From assembly GCA_029204225.1 (NCBI GenBank), contig CM055115.1, forward strand, positions 9,856,665-9,920,664: a stretch of 64,000 bases of DNA. Reading direction: 5' to 3'. The notes below the pieces were generated by a model. That model made no database searches and was not told the origin of the DNA. It saw only the letters and a program-made list of their open reading frames with translations. Shown here in pieces: positions 52,608 to 62,212 of the stretch. The position numbers and the translations under genes were made by a program. This stretch comes from Diphasiastrum complanatum (taxonomy: Eukaryota; Streptophyta; Lycopodiopsida; Lycopodiales; Lycopodiaceae). Position 1 is the first letter of the stretch. Every line of letters starts with the position of its first letter.

Positions 52608-53413
52608 ATATAACGATCGCCAAGTGAAGATCTTCAAGAATCCTGTCACATGCAAACCAACAGGACACATGTGGAGCATAAACCACCCAACCAACATGAA
52701 GAGGCTAGCAAATACCCTAACCACTTCACCCGGGCCCAAGCCACAGTGAATGAATACAAGAGAGGAAAGGAAACTGGCTCAAGAATCTGAAATTCCAATA
52801 GGGAGATGGGCGAGCTTCCATGGTATGTATTCTCTCCAAGAGGAGAGAATATTCCCTTTAGGATCCCCATGCAACCCATATTAAGCTATTGATCTCCTAC
52901 TCTTGCATTATAGCATTCAAACACCATGCAAGTGCTCCTTGTCGGAGAAATGGACTTAGTAGGCGAACACAAGAACATAATAATTTAAGAGCTTCTAATG
53001 TGCGGTGGTAGCGTAAGTGATGAGTAGACAACCAGACAAATCAATTAGATACTCAGATAGAACATGGAATCACTGCTATAATGATCGCCAAGTGAAGTTC
53101 TTCAAGAATCCAATCCCATGCAACCCAAAAGGACAAACCAAAAGGACACCTGTGGAGCATGAACCACCCATCCAATATGGACAGGCTAGTCAATACCCTA
53201 ACCCACCTCCAAGCCATAGTGAAGAACACAAGAGAGGAGAGGAGAAACTAGTTCAAGAAAGTGAATTCACGATAGGGAGATGGGCGAGTTTCGATAGGAT
53301 ATATTTCTCCAAGAGCGAGAGAATATTCCTCCTAGGATCCCCATGCAACCTGTATTGAGCTATTGACCTCCTATTCTTGCATTAAAGCAGTCATTCACCA
53401 TGCATGTGCTCCT
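52608..53413 (+). repeat. Duplicated ~334-bp segment around a copia LTR fragment
   Basis: 52608-52941 and 53080-53413 are diverged direct copies (both run from GATCGCCAAGTGAAG to CACCATGCA.GTGCTCCT). Between them, about 52945-53050 is a fragment of the Copia G LTR type (GCGAACACAAGAACATAATAA). The right copy is open from 53017 to 53358 (113 aa, Pro/Gln-rich: QYPNPPPSHSEEHKRGEEK, then IGRWASFDRIYF). The left copy is broken. Family not recognised. Confidence 0.6.
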
Positions 53414-53590
53414 ATGTCCAATTATAGGTCTGGGCCCTCATATGATTATTGATTACTTGATACGACCACGTCCGAAATGACGTAGCATAACTAATAATCA
53501 CATACAACTGGAGTGACCGGCTATCCACGTCAGGAGTTATTTCGATTCCCTTGTACAGGACATAAACATAACATTCGTTCCCCCTTGAAC
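53414..53590 (-). repeat. 3' LTR fragment and purine tract of a chromovirus
   Basis: On minus, TTCAAGGGGGAACGAA is followed by TGTTATGTTTATGTCCTG at about 53573, a purine tract abutting a TG start, just downstream of the chromodomain. Only ~150 bp of LTR remain. Confidence 0.6.
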
Positions 53591-53601
53591 CACTTCTATC
53601 T

Positions 53602-53950
53602 CTAGAAGTGAAACCTACGGAAATTCTTCTTTATGCTTTTGACCCACTCCCACGAATCATCATCCTCAGTCCATCCCTTCCACCTAATCAAGCACTCAGA
53701 GATAGAACAATTTCTCAATTGTTTATCTTTGGTTTTGAGTACTTTTTCAGGTTCCAAAGGAACACCGAGCGATAAGTCCCCCAAATGGGTAAGATCTTCC
53801 TCTGAACCAAATATGTCACTTTCATGTAAACTTAATTTTAGGCGGCTTACATGAAACACAGGGTGAGCTGTAGTCTTGTTCTGAAGATCTAGTTCGTCAG
53901 CTAAAGAACCAATTTTCTTTATAATTTGAAATGGTTCACAATATCTATAT
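53602..53950 (-). pseudogene. Gypsy chromovirus integrase C-terminus with chromodomain
   Basis: On minus: PVFHVSRLKLSLHESD (integrase end), then LEPEKVLKTKDKQLRNCSIS followed by ECLIRWKGWTEDDDSWEWVK, a chromodomain with the aromatic W..W pattern, and KKNFRRFHF. The chromodomain targets integration to marked chromatin in this group. The rest of the element is gone. Confidence 0.85.
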
Positions 53951-54595
53951 GTTTGCTCTTTCTATGAAAAAGTCCATTTTTGCACTGAAAATATCCAGTC
54001 CATGCACGAATAGACTATTGGTGTGAATCAGATGTGAACTACCCTTAAAAAAAATTTATGGTTTATTTGAAATCCCAATTTTGGTTCCCACTAAAGAAAC
54101 TCACTTTTTATATGAATATATAATACCCAGGTATGTTGCAAAGACATTCTTGGAAATCAGAGAAAAATCATGAGTCACGTAGGCATTTACAACATCTAAT
54201 TTCAGAGAGTTCAAAGCAGAAATTGAGGTCAAATATGGCTAGAACTTGCAAGTTGAGGAGAAACAAATACTAGTCAAGACAAAATCTACAACAATGACAT
54301 AAAACATTAAGAAGGTAAAGGGATTGGGAATGGATTGTGGGCCAAAATTGAGAGCCATGTCTATTTAGCCCACTATTGCTGAAAAACATACCACTGATGT
54401 TGATGAACTGTTTACTTGTTCTACATTTGTTTGTGTGGAAACATGCTCCCTAGTGGATATCAACAAATGCTAGCCGATATTTTTGCACTCAAAGTCCAAC
54501 TAAAATGTGGATTTCAATGCAACTTCCCATGTTTGAGTACTGTTGTTGTACGACTATTGTAGACAAGTTCTTCTATGTGTAGTAGATGCACGATT
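53951..54595. other. No gene seen
   Basis: AT-rich, short frames only. Near 53940 the chromovirus integrase reading fades out. No repeat or site recognised. Confidence 0.4.
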
Positions 54596-55920
54596 TCTAC
54601 ATTGTTAATGAAGCTAGACGTGCTTCCCAATCAAGCCAAAGATCAAAGGGCATAAATGGATCTTTGTGAGATCGTGGATCTTCCAAAGAGAAAGAGACCC
54701 ATTTGGCAACAAATCTGTATATAGGATGAAGTACAATACCGATGGAACCATTGCAAAACACAAGGCAAGGCTTGTAGTGAAAGGCTATGCCATAGAGTAA
54801 GGGCATGATTATGAGAAGACCTTCGCTTGTGTGGCTAAGTGGAACACACACTTTGCATGGTGATTGCTTTGGCGACATTGTTTGGGTGGAGTCAACATCA
54901 AATGGATGTAAAGTTCACTTTTTTTGAATGGTAAGCTTTAAAAAGAAGTGTACATGGAGCAACTTAGTGGGTTTGTGATACAAGGCATAGCAGATTGAAG
55001 AAGGCCTTCCATGGATTGAGACAAGCTTGGTATAGCCACTTTGATAAGTATCTCTTGTCTAGAAGTTTGATACACACTTTTTCAAATTTCAACCTTTACT
55101 ACTTTGCTGGCGAATCTAGCATCACACTGATTGTGTTTTATGTAGATGATCTCATAATCACAGACAATGATGATGATTTGATTAGTGCTATAAAAAAGGA
55201 CCTAACCTCCAACTTTGATATGATTGACCTTGGTTTGATGCACTATTGTTTTTTTTTAGTGAAAATTTGGCAAAGACGTGCTGGTATTACACTCATGCAA
55301 ATGAGTTATGTGAATAAAATTTTGAAACATTCCAAGATGTGCAATAGTAAGCCAATGTCTCCACCTGTGGAGGTTGGTAAGAAACTTTCTAACCAGGATG
55401 AGAGTGCGCTAGTTGATGCTACTTTGTTTCATCAATTAGGTGGTCCACTGATTTATCTCCCACCTACTCATCCTGATATAAGCTATGATGTAAGTGTTCT
55501 TAGTCAATTCATGGCTACGCCTAGGGAGACTCATTGGAAAGCGGCAAAGAGAATTCTTCATTACATTAAAAGGACACTAACCCATGGATTGCTATATGGG
55601 AGACAACATGCTTTACCAATTTTGCAAGACTTCATAGATTCCGATTGGGCAGGCTGTGTAGATGACAGGAGATCCACTGCATGTTATGCTTCTCGTATTG
55701 GTGATGGTGTGTTTTCTTGGTCTAGTAAGAAGCATGATACAATTGCTCTTTTTAGCATAGAAGCAAAGTGCAAAGCTCTATGTTCAGCTATGTAGGAGAC
55801 AATATGGTTAAGAAGAATGATGGAAGACATAGGCATCCTACAAAGTAAGCCTACATTGATCAAGTGTGATGGCCAGAGCACTACTTTTTGGGGTATGGGA
55901 TCCCTTCAATAGTGTCTATA
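54596..55920 (+). pseudogene. Ty1/copia RT and RNase H remnant
   Basis: 54640-54990 carries broken RT N-terminus (KHKARLVVKGYA, GHDYEKTFA, KEVYMEQLSGF). 54995-55795 (266 aa) has MKKAFHGLRQAWYSHFDKYL, VFYVDDLIIT (catalytic YVDD intact), DLGLMHYCF, SQFMATPRETHWKAAKRIL and the RNase H start FIDSDWAGCVDDRRST. It ends at a stop inside RNase H (CSAM-stop-ETIWLRRMM), after which the frame reads on to about 55910. No LTR seen at either side. Confidence 0.9.
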
Positions 55921-56221
55921 TTTGCCAATTTCATGTTGACTACCTATCACATTTGATAATTTACTACATCAGATGAAGAAGTTTTGTGCAAGGTTTGTCT
56001 TTTGAAGAAAAATGCATTTCTTGGTAAAATGATTTTAGTTTCCAGCATCAATTTTTCATTGTAAAAAGGGATGGCAAGACATTGCTATTTGCTCTTCTTG
56101 CTAGCTTCCAAAGACCAGGTTGTTATTTCTTTTGTTTATTCCAGAACATATTATTGTTGGAGCTTTGCCAAATCGTTTGGAGGTGCATTATGTAGTCGCA
56201 ATGTCGCAAGCAAAATAATCC
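55921..56221. other. No gene seen
   Basis: Short spacer between the copia RNase H remnant and the gypsy LTR copy; nothing recognised. Confidence 0.4.
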
Positions 56222-56853
56222 CCTAAAGATAATTAGTGCATTCATATACCGTAGTCCATTGCAATAGTACAGAACAACCAATTTATAGAACATCGCTATT
56301 ATTGAACCCAGAACTAACCATCACAAGAATATGTAGATACAAGGAATAACACTGCTCAATTGCATTCCATAGTCCAGTGCAAAACACCTAAAGTTATAGG
56401 CTGACTAGCAAACATAGTCAACATTTTCAAACACCCAAAATTACAGACTGAACAGCAAACAGAGTCAACATTGCCACTACTAAGAGGGCTTAGACAAGAA
56501 AATTCATCTTGCTGCTTGCAGTACAATATAGAATCTGGAGTATTGAAAATTCAAAATGCTCGGCTCTCACCCTTAGTCTTTTGAACACTACTGCCTAAAC
56601 AAAAATCCAAAAGCCCCCAATCTGTCTCCAAATGTCCTATTTATACTTTTGTGAGGATACTGCAATCCAGTATTGAAACCCTTTGTAATGACCACAAGTG
56701 GTCAGTTTAGCTTCGCATAGAGACCGCATGGAAACCACAATTGATGACCTTGTGGTCACTTACGAACTATTCGGGTTCCCCCCGAATATGACTAAACGTT
56801 AACTAACCTATCAACTTTAACTTCATAAATGTCCTACCATGACGTCTCCTAAC
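56222..56853 (-). repeat. Gypsy LTR fragment, copy of 7966-8617
   Basis: Collinear with the LTR at 7889-8619 with many substitutions and small indels (for example CCGTAGTCCATTGCAATAG in both). It ends at the same outer boundary (GTCTCCTAAC). The ~75 bp at the LTR 3' end are missing. No gag or primer site follows on its left side. Confidence 0.8.
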
Positions 56854-56901
56854 TTCCAGACCTTACAACATAATTACATCTTTGTGTAAATAAAACTTCA
56901 A

Positions 56902-57399
56902 TTACATAACCAACAATCCTACACTTACATTAACAGCCACATATTTACAATGTTTATTGTTATGGCCAAAAAGGCCTAACACATATTCCCCGGCGGGAAA
57001 AACCGAGTCCATCTCCCAGCTTTTTTCCTGTCGCTTCCTATTTTTGACGTCTTTGCTATTGTGTTCACTCTCACTTTCACTTGATGTATGCATTCCTAAA
57101 CAATGAGTCCTAGATTCACCTCTGCCCTGTGCATCGATCGTAATTGGTTTGTATCTCGCCATCATAGGTGGTGATGTCCAATCCCTTGTTTTTGGTGAGG
57201 GGGTGGTCATTCCATACCGCAATGGCTTAAGTAAGCGATTCTGATAATCATCTATGATGTCTGATACCAATCGTGGTGTTTGCTTCATCAACATTAGTTT
57301 GTTCAGCCATTCAATGGTGATTGGTGTGTACTCACTGCTGAAAATCCTCCTCCCAACAACAATATATCCTTCATAATAATGGATATGAATCATCCACAT
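56902..57399 (-). CDS. Hypothetical protein, 165 aa
   Basis: Starts MWMIHIHYYEGYIVVGRRIF. It has a middle segment PLRYGMTTPSPKTRDWTSPP and a Ser/Glu/Lys-rich tail (SSESESEHNSKDVKNRKRQEK), ending VAVNVSVGLLVM. Upstream on the same strand (57560-57420) another frame reads KVSRHTMTYIIVPFKDRPSL, so this may be one exon or fragment of a longer broken gene reaching 57900. Family not recognised. The layout, a conserved-looking body followed by a charged tail, is compatible with a DNA-transposon or host pseudogene. Confidence 0.35.
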   Translation of the reverse strand: MWMIHIHYYEGYIVVGRRIFSSEYTPITIEWLNKLMLMKQTPRLVSDIIDDYQNRLLKPLRYGMTTPSPKTRDWTSPPMMARYKPITIDAQGRGESRTHCLGMHTSSESESEHNSKDVKNRKRQEKSWEMDSVFPAGEYVLGLFGHNNKHCKYVAVNVSVGLLVM

Positions 57400-58009
57400 A
57401 TTTTACTATCACTGTGTATAAGGTGTCAAAATTCCGACATTCTCCGGCCAAGGTTTAAACTTGGCCTGTCTTTGAATGGTACTATAATGTACGTCATTGT
57501 GTGCCTTGAAACTTTGCTCAATTTTATAAAAATATTCCGCCACAAAAAACATAGAACTTCAAGCTAAGATTTCGATCCCGTTGGAATTGTTTACCTTCAT
57601 TTTGCCCTATAAAACTGCCCATGCCAATACTACTTGTGCCTTCAAATCTGACTCCTGCCAAAATTCATACTACTCTGACTGGGCTCATCACTTTTTATGG
57701 ATGTAATCAGTCAGGCGTTCACCATCATATTTGTTCCGAACTGAAGGGACCGTAACAATGTCATCGTAACACCGCAAGATATGCACACAACCCGTATATA
57801 ATCGCAACTTATGCGTTATGGTTAATCTAGTTGCTAAACTATAATGAAATTGGGTATACATAGCAATTTCCAAGTACTTGTTATAAAAATTATCATACAA
57901 TCCTACCCAAAATCACTTGACATAAGGGTTTGTAACATCCTGCCACAATAGAACTGGTATGAACAATACTTTGTATTATGTCCACATGTAATGATATTTA
58001 GTGCAGTTC
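57400..58009 (-). other. Possible upstream part of the 56.9-kb hypothetical gene
   Basis: Minus frame 57900-57688 (HILRCYDDIVTVPSVRNKYDG, split here by frame) and pieces near 57530-57430 look protein-like but are separated by stops. No motif identifies them. Confidence 0.3.
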
Positions 58010-59090
58010 CGCACTTCCTAGAAAATTAATTCATATAATTGTTAATGATTACTCATTTTATAAAGCAATTCAAATCAGCAAGTTCATTGCGCTATACTTT
58101 ATTCGTACTAAATTTGAAGCTTTCGAGAATTTTGTTGAGTATACAAATTGGGTTGCAGGCAATAAGTTGAAGTAGATTCGCACAGATCATGGAGGTGAGT
58201 ACATTTCCAACAAATTTAAGGCTTACTGTACTGATCAACGTATTATGCATACAAAGACTGCATCTTACACACCTCAGCACAATGGAATAGATGAACGAAG
58301 AAATTGTACACTGATGGAAGTTGCAAGGTGTACGATGGCTCATGTGAAGGCACCAAAACAGTTGTGGGCAGAAGCAGTGGCTACATCAAATTATCTTCAA
58401 AATCGTATTCTGAAATCTCGAATATTGGATAAAATTCCTCATGAGCTATGGTGGAAGTCGAAGCCAAATCTAGCACATGTTCGGACATTTGGATGCTCAG
58501 TGTGTATGCACATACCATATAATCTGAGAAAGAAACTTGATGAAAAGACAGAACAAGGTTTTCTGGTAGGATTTGAGTTACATTCATCATATTATCGTGT
58601 CTATGTACCCAAAACTGGCAAGATAAAAGTTGTTCGAGATGTCAAATTTGACGAGTCGAAATACATAGCAGACAGTGATCTAGTCGGCTATGAAATTTTC
58701 AAAAACTATTATGAGCTACCAACGAAGATAGAAGAAAAACAAGCAGAAGATGAAAAAGAATTACCAGATTCAGAGGGAGGTCAAAATCGAGTGCATGACA
58801 GACTCGAATCACCAGCTCAAATTCCAATGCAAAGCAAGGTTGGTTGCTAAAGGTTTTTCACAGACGTATGAAATCGACTACGCTGATACTTTCTCACCGG
58901 TAGTCAAACATACATCAATTCGCTTGTTATTCGTGTATGTAGTGGTTCATGATCTGAAAATCTATATTGTGGATGAGAAAACTGCTTTCTTGCACACAGA
59001 ATTGGAAGAAGATTTATTCATGGATCATCCACTTCATATATGTCTTTTATTGTTGTCGTATCTCTACCCATACACAATTTGAATCGTAAA
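58010..59090 (+). pseudogene. Ty1/copia integrase core and RT start
   Basis: IRTDHGGEYISNKFKAYC (second catalytic D, about 58190), then TASYTPQHNGIDERRN (Glu) in the 201-codon frame 58245-58850, followed by FGCSVCMHIPYNLRKKLDEK, GFLVGFE and FDESKY. After a frame change 58830-59082 reads RT start: KARLVAKGFSQTYEIDYADT, FSPVVKHTSIRLLF and EEDLFMDHP. No zinc domain before and no YVDD after; the element is cut on both sides. Confidence 0.88.
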
Positions 59091-60317
59091 TTCAAACCTC
59101 GAGATAAGACAAAAATTATGCTAAGCACTATTCCATAGTTCCAAGGTAATCAAGATTTAAAAAATAGCTAGTTACTTTGTCATATACAGCAGCCTTTGAT
59201 ACTCTTGTTTTTCATTCAAGAAATTTGTGTCAATGCCTTTGTGTAGCAAAATTACAATGATAAGAAATTTTAGACATGAATATCTTGTTTACGCATCTAA
59301 TGCTAGTGGACTAAGGGATTCATATATAACACATGTAGTGTAATTTTAGCAAGTTCACAATTAAATTCTACATTAAGTATGATATCTCAAATGATTTATT
59401 TCACATTGATGCATGACAAACAACATATTTATGTTGTTTGTATCAAATACAATATGACCAATATGACTGTTGCAAATTGCTTTTTGTCAAAAGTTTGCAT
59501 GAGCTAGTTAGATTTTTAACTTGGAACATCACATTTCAGGTTCCAAATATAAAGTTTTCTTTCTAGAATAAAGAGTGGTGCGAATCTGATTAAAAACTTG
59601 AGAACGGCTCCCACCTCTTCAAGATCACAAAATTAGCGCAACAAGACAACATATATTTGTGTGTTAGCTCAAGTGAACCATGGTGAATTACCTAAGAGGT
59701 CAGAATGAGGGGTGATGTAGAGAAGAGATATATCCATAAGGTTGGAAGAACACCATGCATGTTACAATTGTGCCAAACATAGAGCTTATGATTGCATAAG
59801 ATGAAATGGCTATGAATACTCATGATTATGTGAGAGAGATTAGTGATCTTATTTGAAGATTGTGAGGAGATTGATTGCATTTAAAGCATTAGATCCAATA
59901 CAAATGCTTTTAAAGAGGTGTACTCTCAAATGAGAGATTTTTCTCAGAAGATAATTCAATAAATAAAGTTTTAGCTAGAGCATCTCATGTGCTGCAACAC
60001 TTGTTATGATTATGATCACTGAATATGTTGCTTTGTATTTGTTGCTTAAATTTGTTAGAAATTTCATGATATGCATTTTAATAGATAAATAGCACATTGC
60101 ATGTCATAATCGTAACACAAGAGCTCCAGTCATCAAAATCATGCATGTAGAATATAGTATGTAGTGCAAGTTCATTGTTCATAAAACAAATTGAGAGAGC
60201 ATTTCATGTCTACATTGGAGACATAGCAGGTTGTGATATGAATGTTGCTTGATAATCATTTATCATAGATATCTATGGAGAATATTGGGAAACATTAAAT
60301 ATAGATTGAGCTTTTAC
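59091..60317. other. No gene seen
   Basis: AT-rich, with short frames only. No retroelement motif or obvious repeat within. Confidence 0.45.
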
Positions 60318-60605
60318 AAGGAATTATTGGGGTGTAATCTCAAATGGACATGGAAAATTCATAATTGTAAAGAATCAACCTCATTGACATCTATTCCAAG
60401 AGTAATATTTAAGATAGAAGGCTTATATCTAAATTGATGAATTAAATTCAGAAAAAAGTTCTTTTATCACTTTAATATGACAATATGTGAAGATGATTTG
60501 GTGACAAGAGATAAAAATATAGAAAAATTAACTAATCTACTTGTATCTAGGGTGACACAAACACAACAGGAAATCCAACTAGCTTAAGAAAGAAATGTCA
60601 TAACT
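60318..60605. repeat. Left direct repeat flanking the minisatellite
   Basis: From AAGGAATTATTGGGGTGTAA to AAGAAAGAAATGTCATAAC. Collinear with 61206-61574, which has an extra ~85 bp near 61250-61335. Confidence 0.85.
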
Positions 60606-61205
60606 GTTAGGCAAATACAAAGTTGGAAATGGACCGTAGGCAACCGCCAAGGCAACGGTTGTGGTCTATTACGGTTTGATATGAAGTTGGATGGACCGAG
60701 GGCAATTGCCAGTTATTGAGTTGCAGTCTATTACGGTTTGATTCGAAGTTGGATGGACCGAAGACAACTGCCAAGTAGCTAGTTGCGGTCTATTAGGGTT
60801 TGATAAGAAGTTGGATGGACCGCAAGCAACCGCCAAGTCAACGGTTACGGTCTGTTGCGGCTGTGGATGGAAAAAGACCAAAGGCAACTGCCAAGTCGTG
60901 AGTTATGGTTTGTTGCAGTTTTGGATGAAAGGAGACCAAAGGCAGCCGCCAAGTAGCGAGTTGCAATTTTGGATGAAAGAAGACCGAAGGCAACCACCAA
61001 GTCAATGGTTACGGTCTATTACGGTTTGAGATGAAGTTTGATGAACCAAAGGCAACCACGAACGAAACGATTGTAGTCTAGAAGCGGTCTTATTATGGTG
61101 GATACAAAAGCAGTAGTGAATCGAAAGACAATGATTACAGTCTATATGCCAAAGTAATGCACTATGGACCGAAAGGCAATAGTTGCACTCTGTATGCGGA
61201 AAGGT
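60606..61205. repeat. 62-bp minisatellite, about eight or nine units
   Basis: Units begin GGACCGAAGGCAACCGCCAA or variants at about 60631, 60693, 60755, 60817, 60876, 60933, 60982 and 61044. The first steps are exactly 62 bp, later ones shortened. The consensus contains CAACGGTTACGGTCTATTACGG, written here as CAACGGTTACGG plus TCTATTACGG. Later units to ~61200 are degenerate. Both strands stay open for about 72 codons across it, a by-product of the repeat. Confidence 0.9.
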
Positions 61206-61574
61206 AAGGAATTATTAGGGTGTAATGTCAAATGAACATGGAAAAATCATAATGCTTTTTCATGCTAGTTGAATATCTTGCTTTGTAGATGAGATGTCAT
61301 ATAAGCAGTGATTAGGGATGAACAAGAATCCATTGTAAATAATCAACCTCATTGACATCTATTCCAAGACTAAATATTTAAGATAGAAGGCCTATGTATC
61401 TAAATTGATGAATTAAATTCAGAAAAAAGCTCTTTATCACTTTAATATAACAATATGTGAAGATGATTTGGTGACAAGAGGAAAAAATATAGAAAACTTA
61501 ATTAATCTACTTGTATCTAGGGTGACAAAAACACAATAGGAAATCCAACTAGCTTAAGAAAGAAATGTCGTAAC
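61206..61574. repeat. Right direct repeat flanking the minisatellite
   Basis: Copy of 60318-60605 with an ~85-bp insertion and scattered changes; ends AAGAAAGAAATGTCGTAAC. Confidence 0.85.
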
Positions 61575-61879
61575 GTAATATCAATTACCTTGAGGATAAG
61601 TAGTGCACACACAATCTAATACTTGAGCTAGACAAAAGTTATTGCAAATCAAATGCTCGCTAATAGTATCACTATGCATCTTTCATTATCTTTTGGGAAA
61701 GAATACTATAGGGATTGTCTCTTATAGCATCATATAACTTCCCTCATCATGAGGTTAACCTCTACTGAGACATTGTTTATTAGGGACACATGTAGTTCCT
61801 AAGAATTATCGGCAAAAAAAAGAAAAATCTAGAAAGTTACCTCCAAAAAATCAGGTAACATTTAACAAATTTAAATTAT
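61575..61879. other. No gene seen
   Basis: AT-rich spacer; nothing recognised. Confidence 0.4.
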
Positions 61880-62150
61880 CCTTTAGGATAGGATCATGAA
61901 TGGAAACTAGTATTTCAATACAAGGTTGGACTATACTATTCATAATGTTCTATATAAAATGGGACTAGACGAAAAATTGCATAGATGCTTAGAAATATCT
62001 GATATTTGCATTACAATCTAGGATCTTCATTATATCGTTAGATGATACCAATTCAAATGGATGAATCAAAGTAATACCTCAAACCATTTCTAATCTCTTT
62101 GGTGGACTATATGCATTTTGTTTTGTGAGTATGAATTAATTTCTATGATC
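61880..62150 (+). pseudogene. Gypsy integrase-head scrap
   Basis: Frames read VLYKMGLDEKLHRCLE, close to VLYKLGADHQLRRCLK at about 3541-3590, the start of the gypsy integrase region. The rest is broken. Confidence 0.55.
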
Positions 62151-62200
62151 TTGTTGGGCGGACAGAACATTTGTTCTATTCCTTATCAGCCCCATCAGAT

Positions 62201-62212
62201 TGGTATCAGAGC
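62201..62212 (+). promoter_or_regulatory. Copia primer-binding site (tRNA-iMet)
   Basis: TGGTATCAGAGC, followed by a copia gag remnant. The expected upstream LTR is not clear; the preceding bases ..CCCCATCAGAT do not give a clean CA end. Confidence 0.75.

Noticed and set aside
52608-53413. Viral movement or coat protein
   Set aside because: The Pro/Gln-rich frame has no motif that supports it; left as unknown duplicated sequence.
60318-61574. A small LTR retrotransposon (TRIM)
   Set aside because: The direct repeats lack TG..CA ends, and there is no primer site or purine tract; kept as repeats only.
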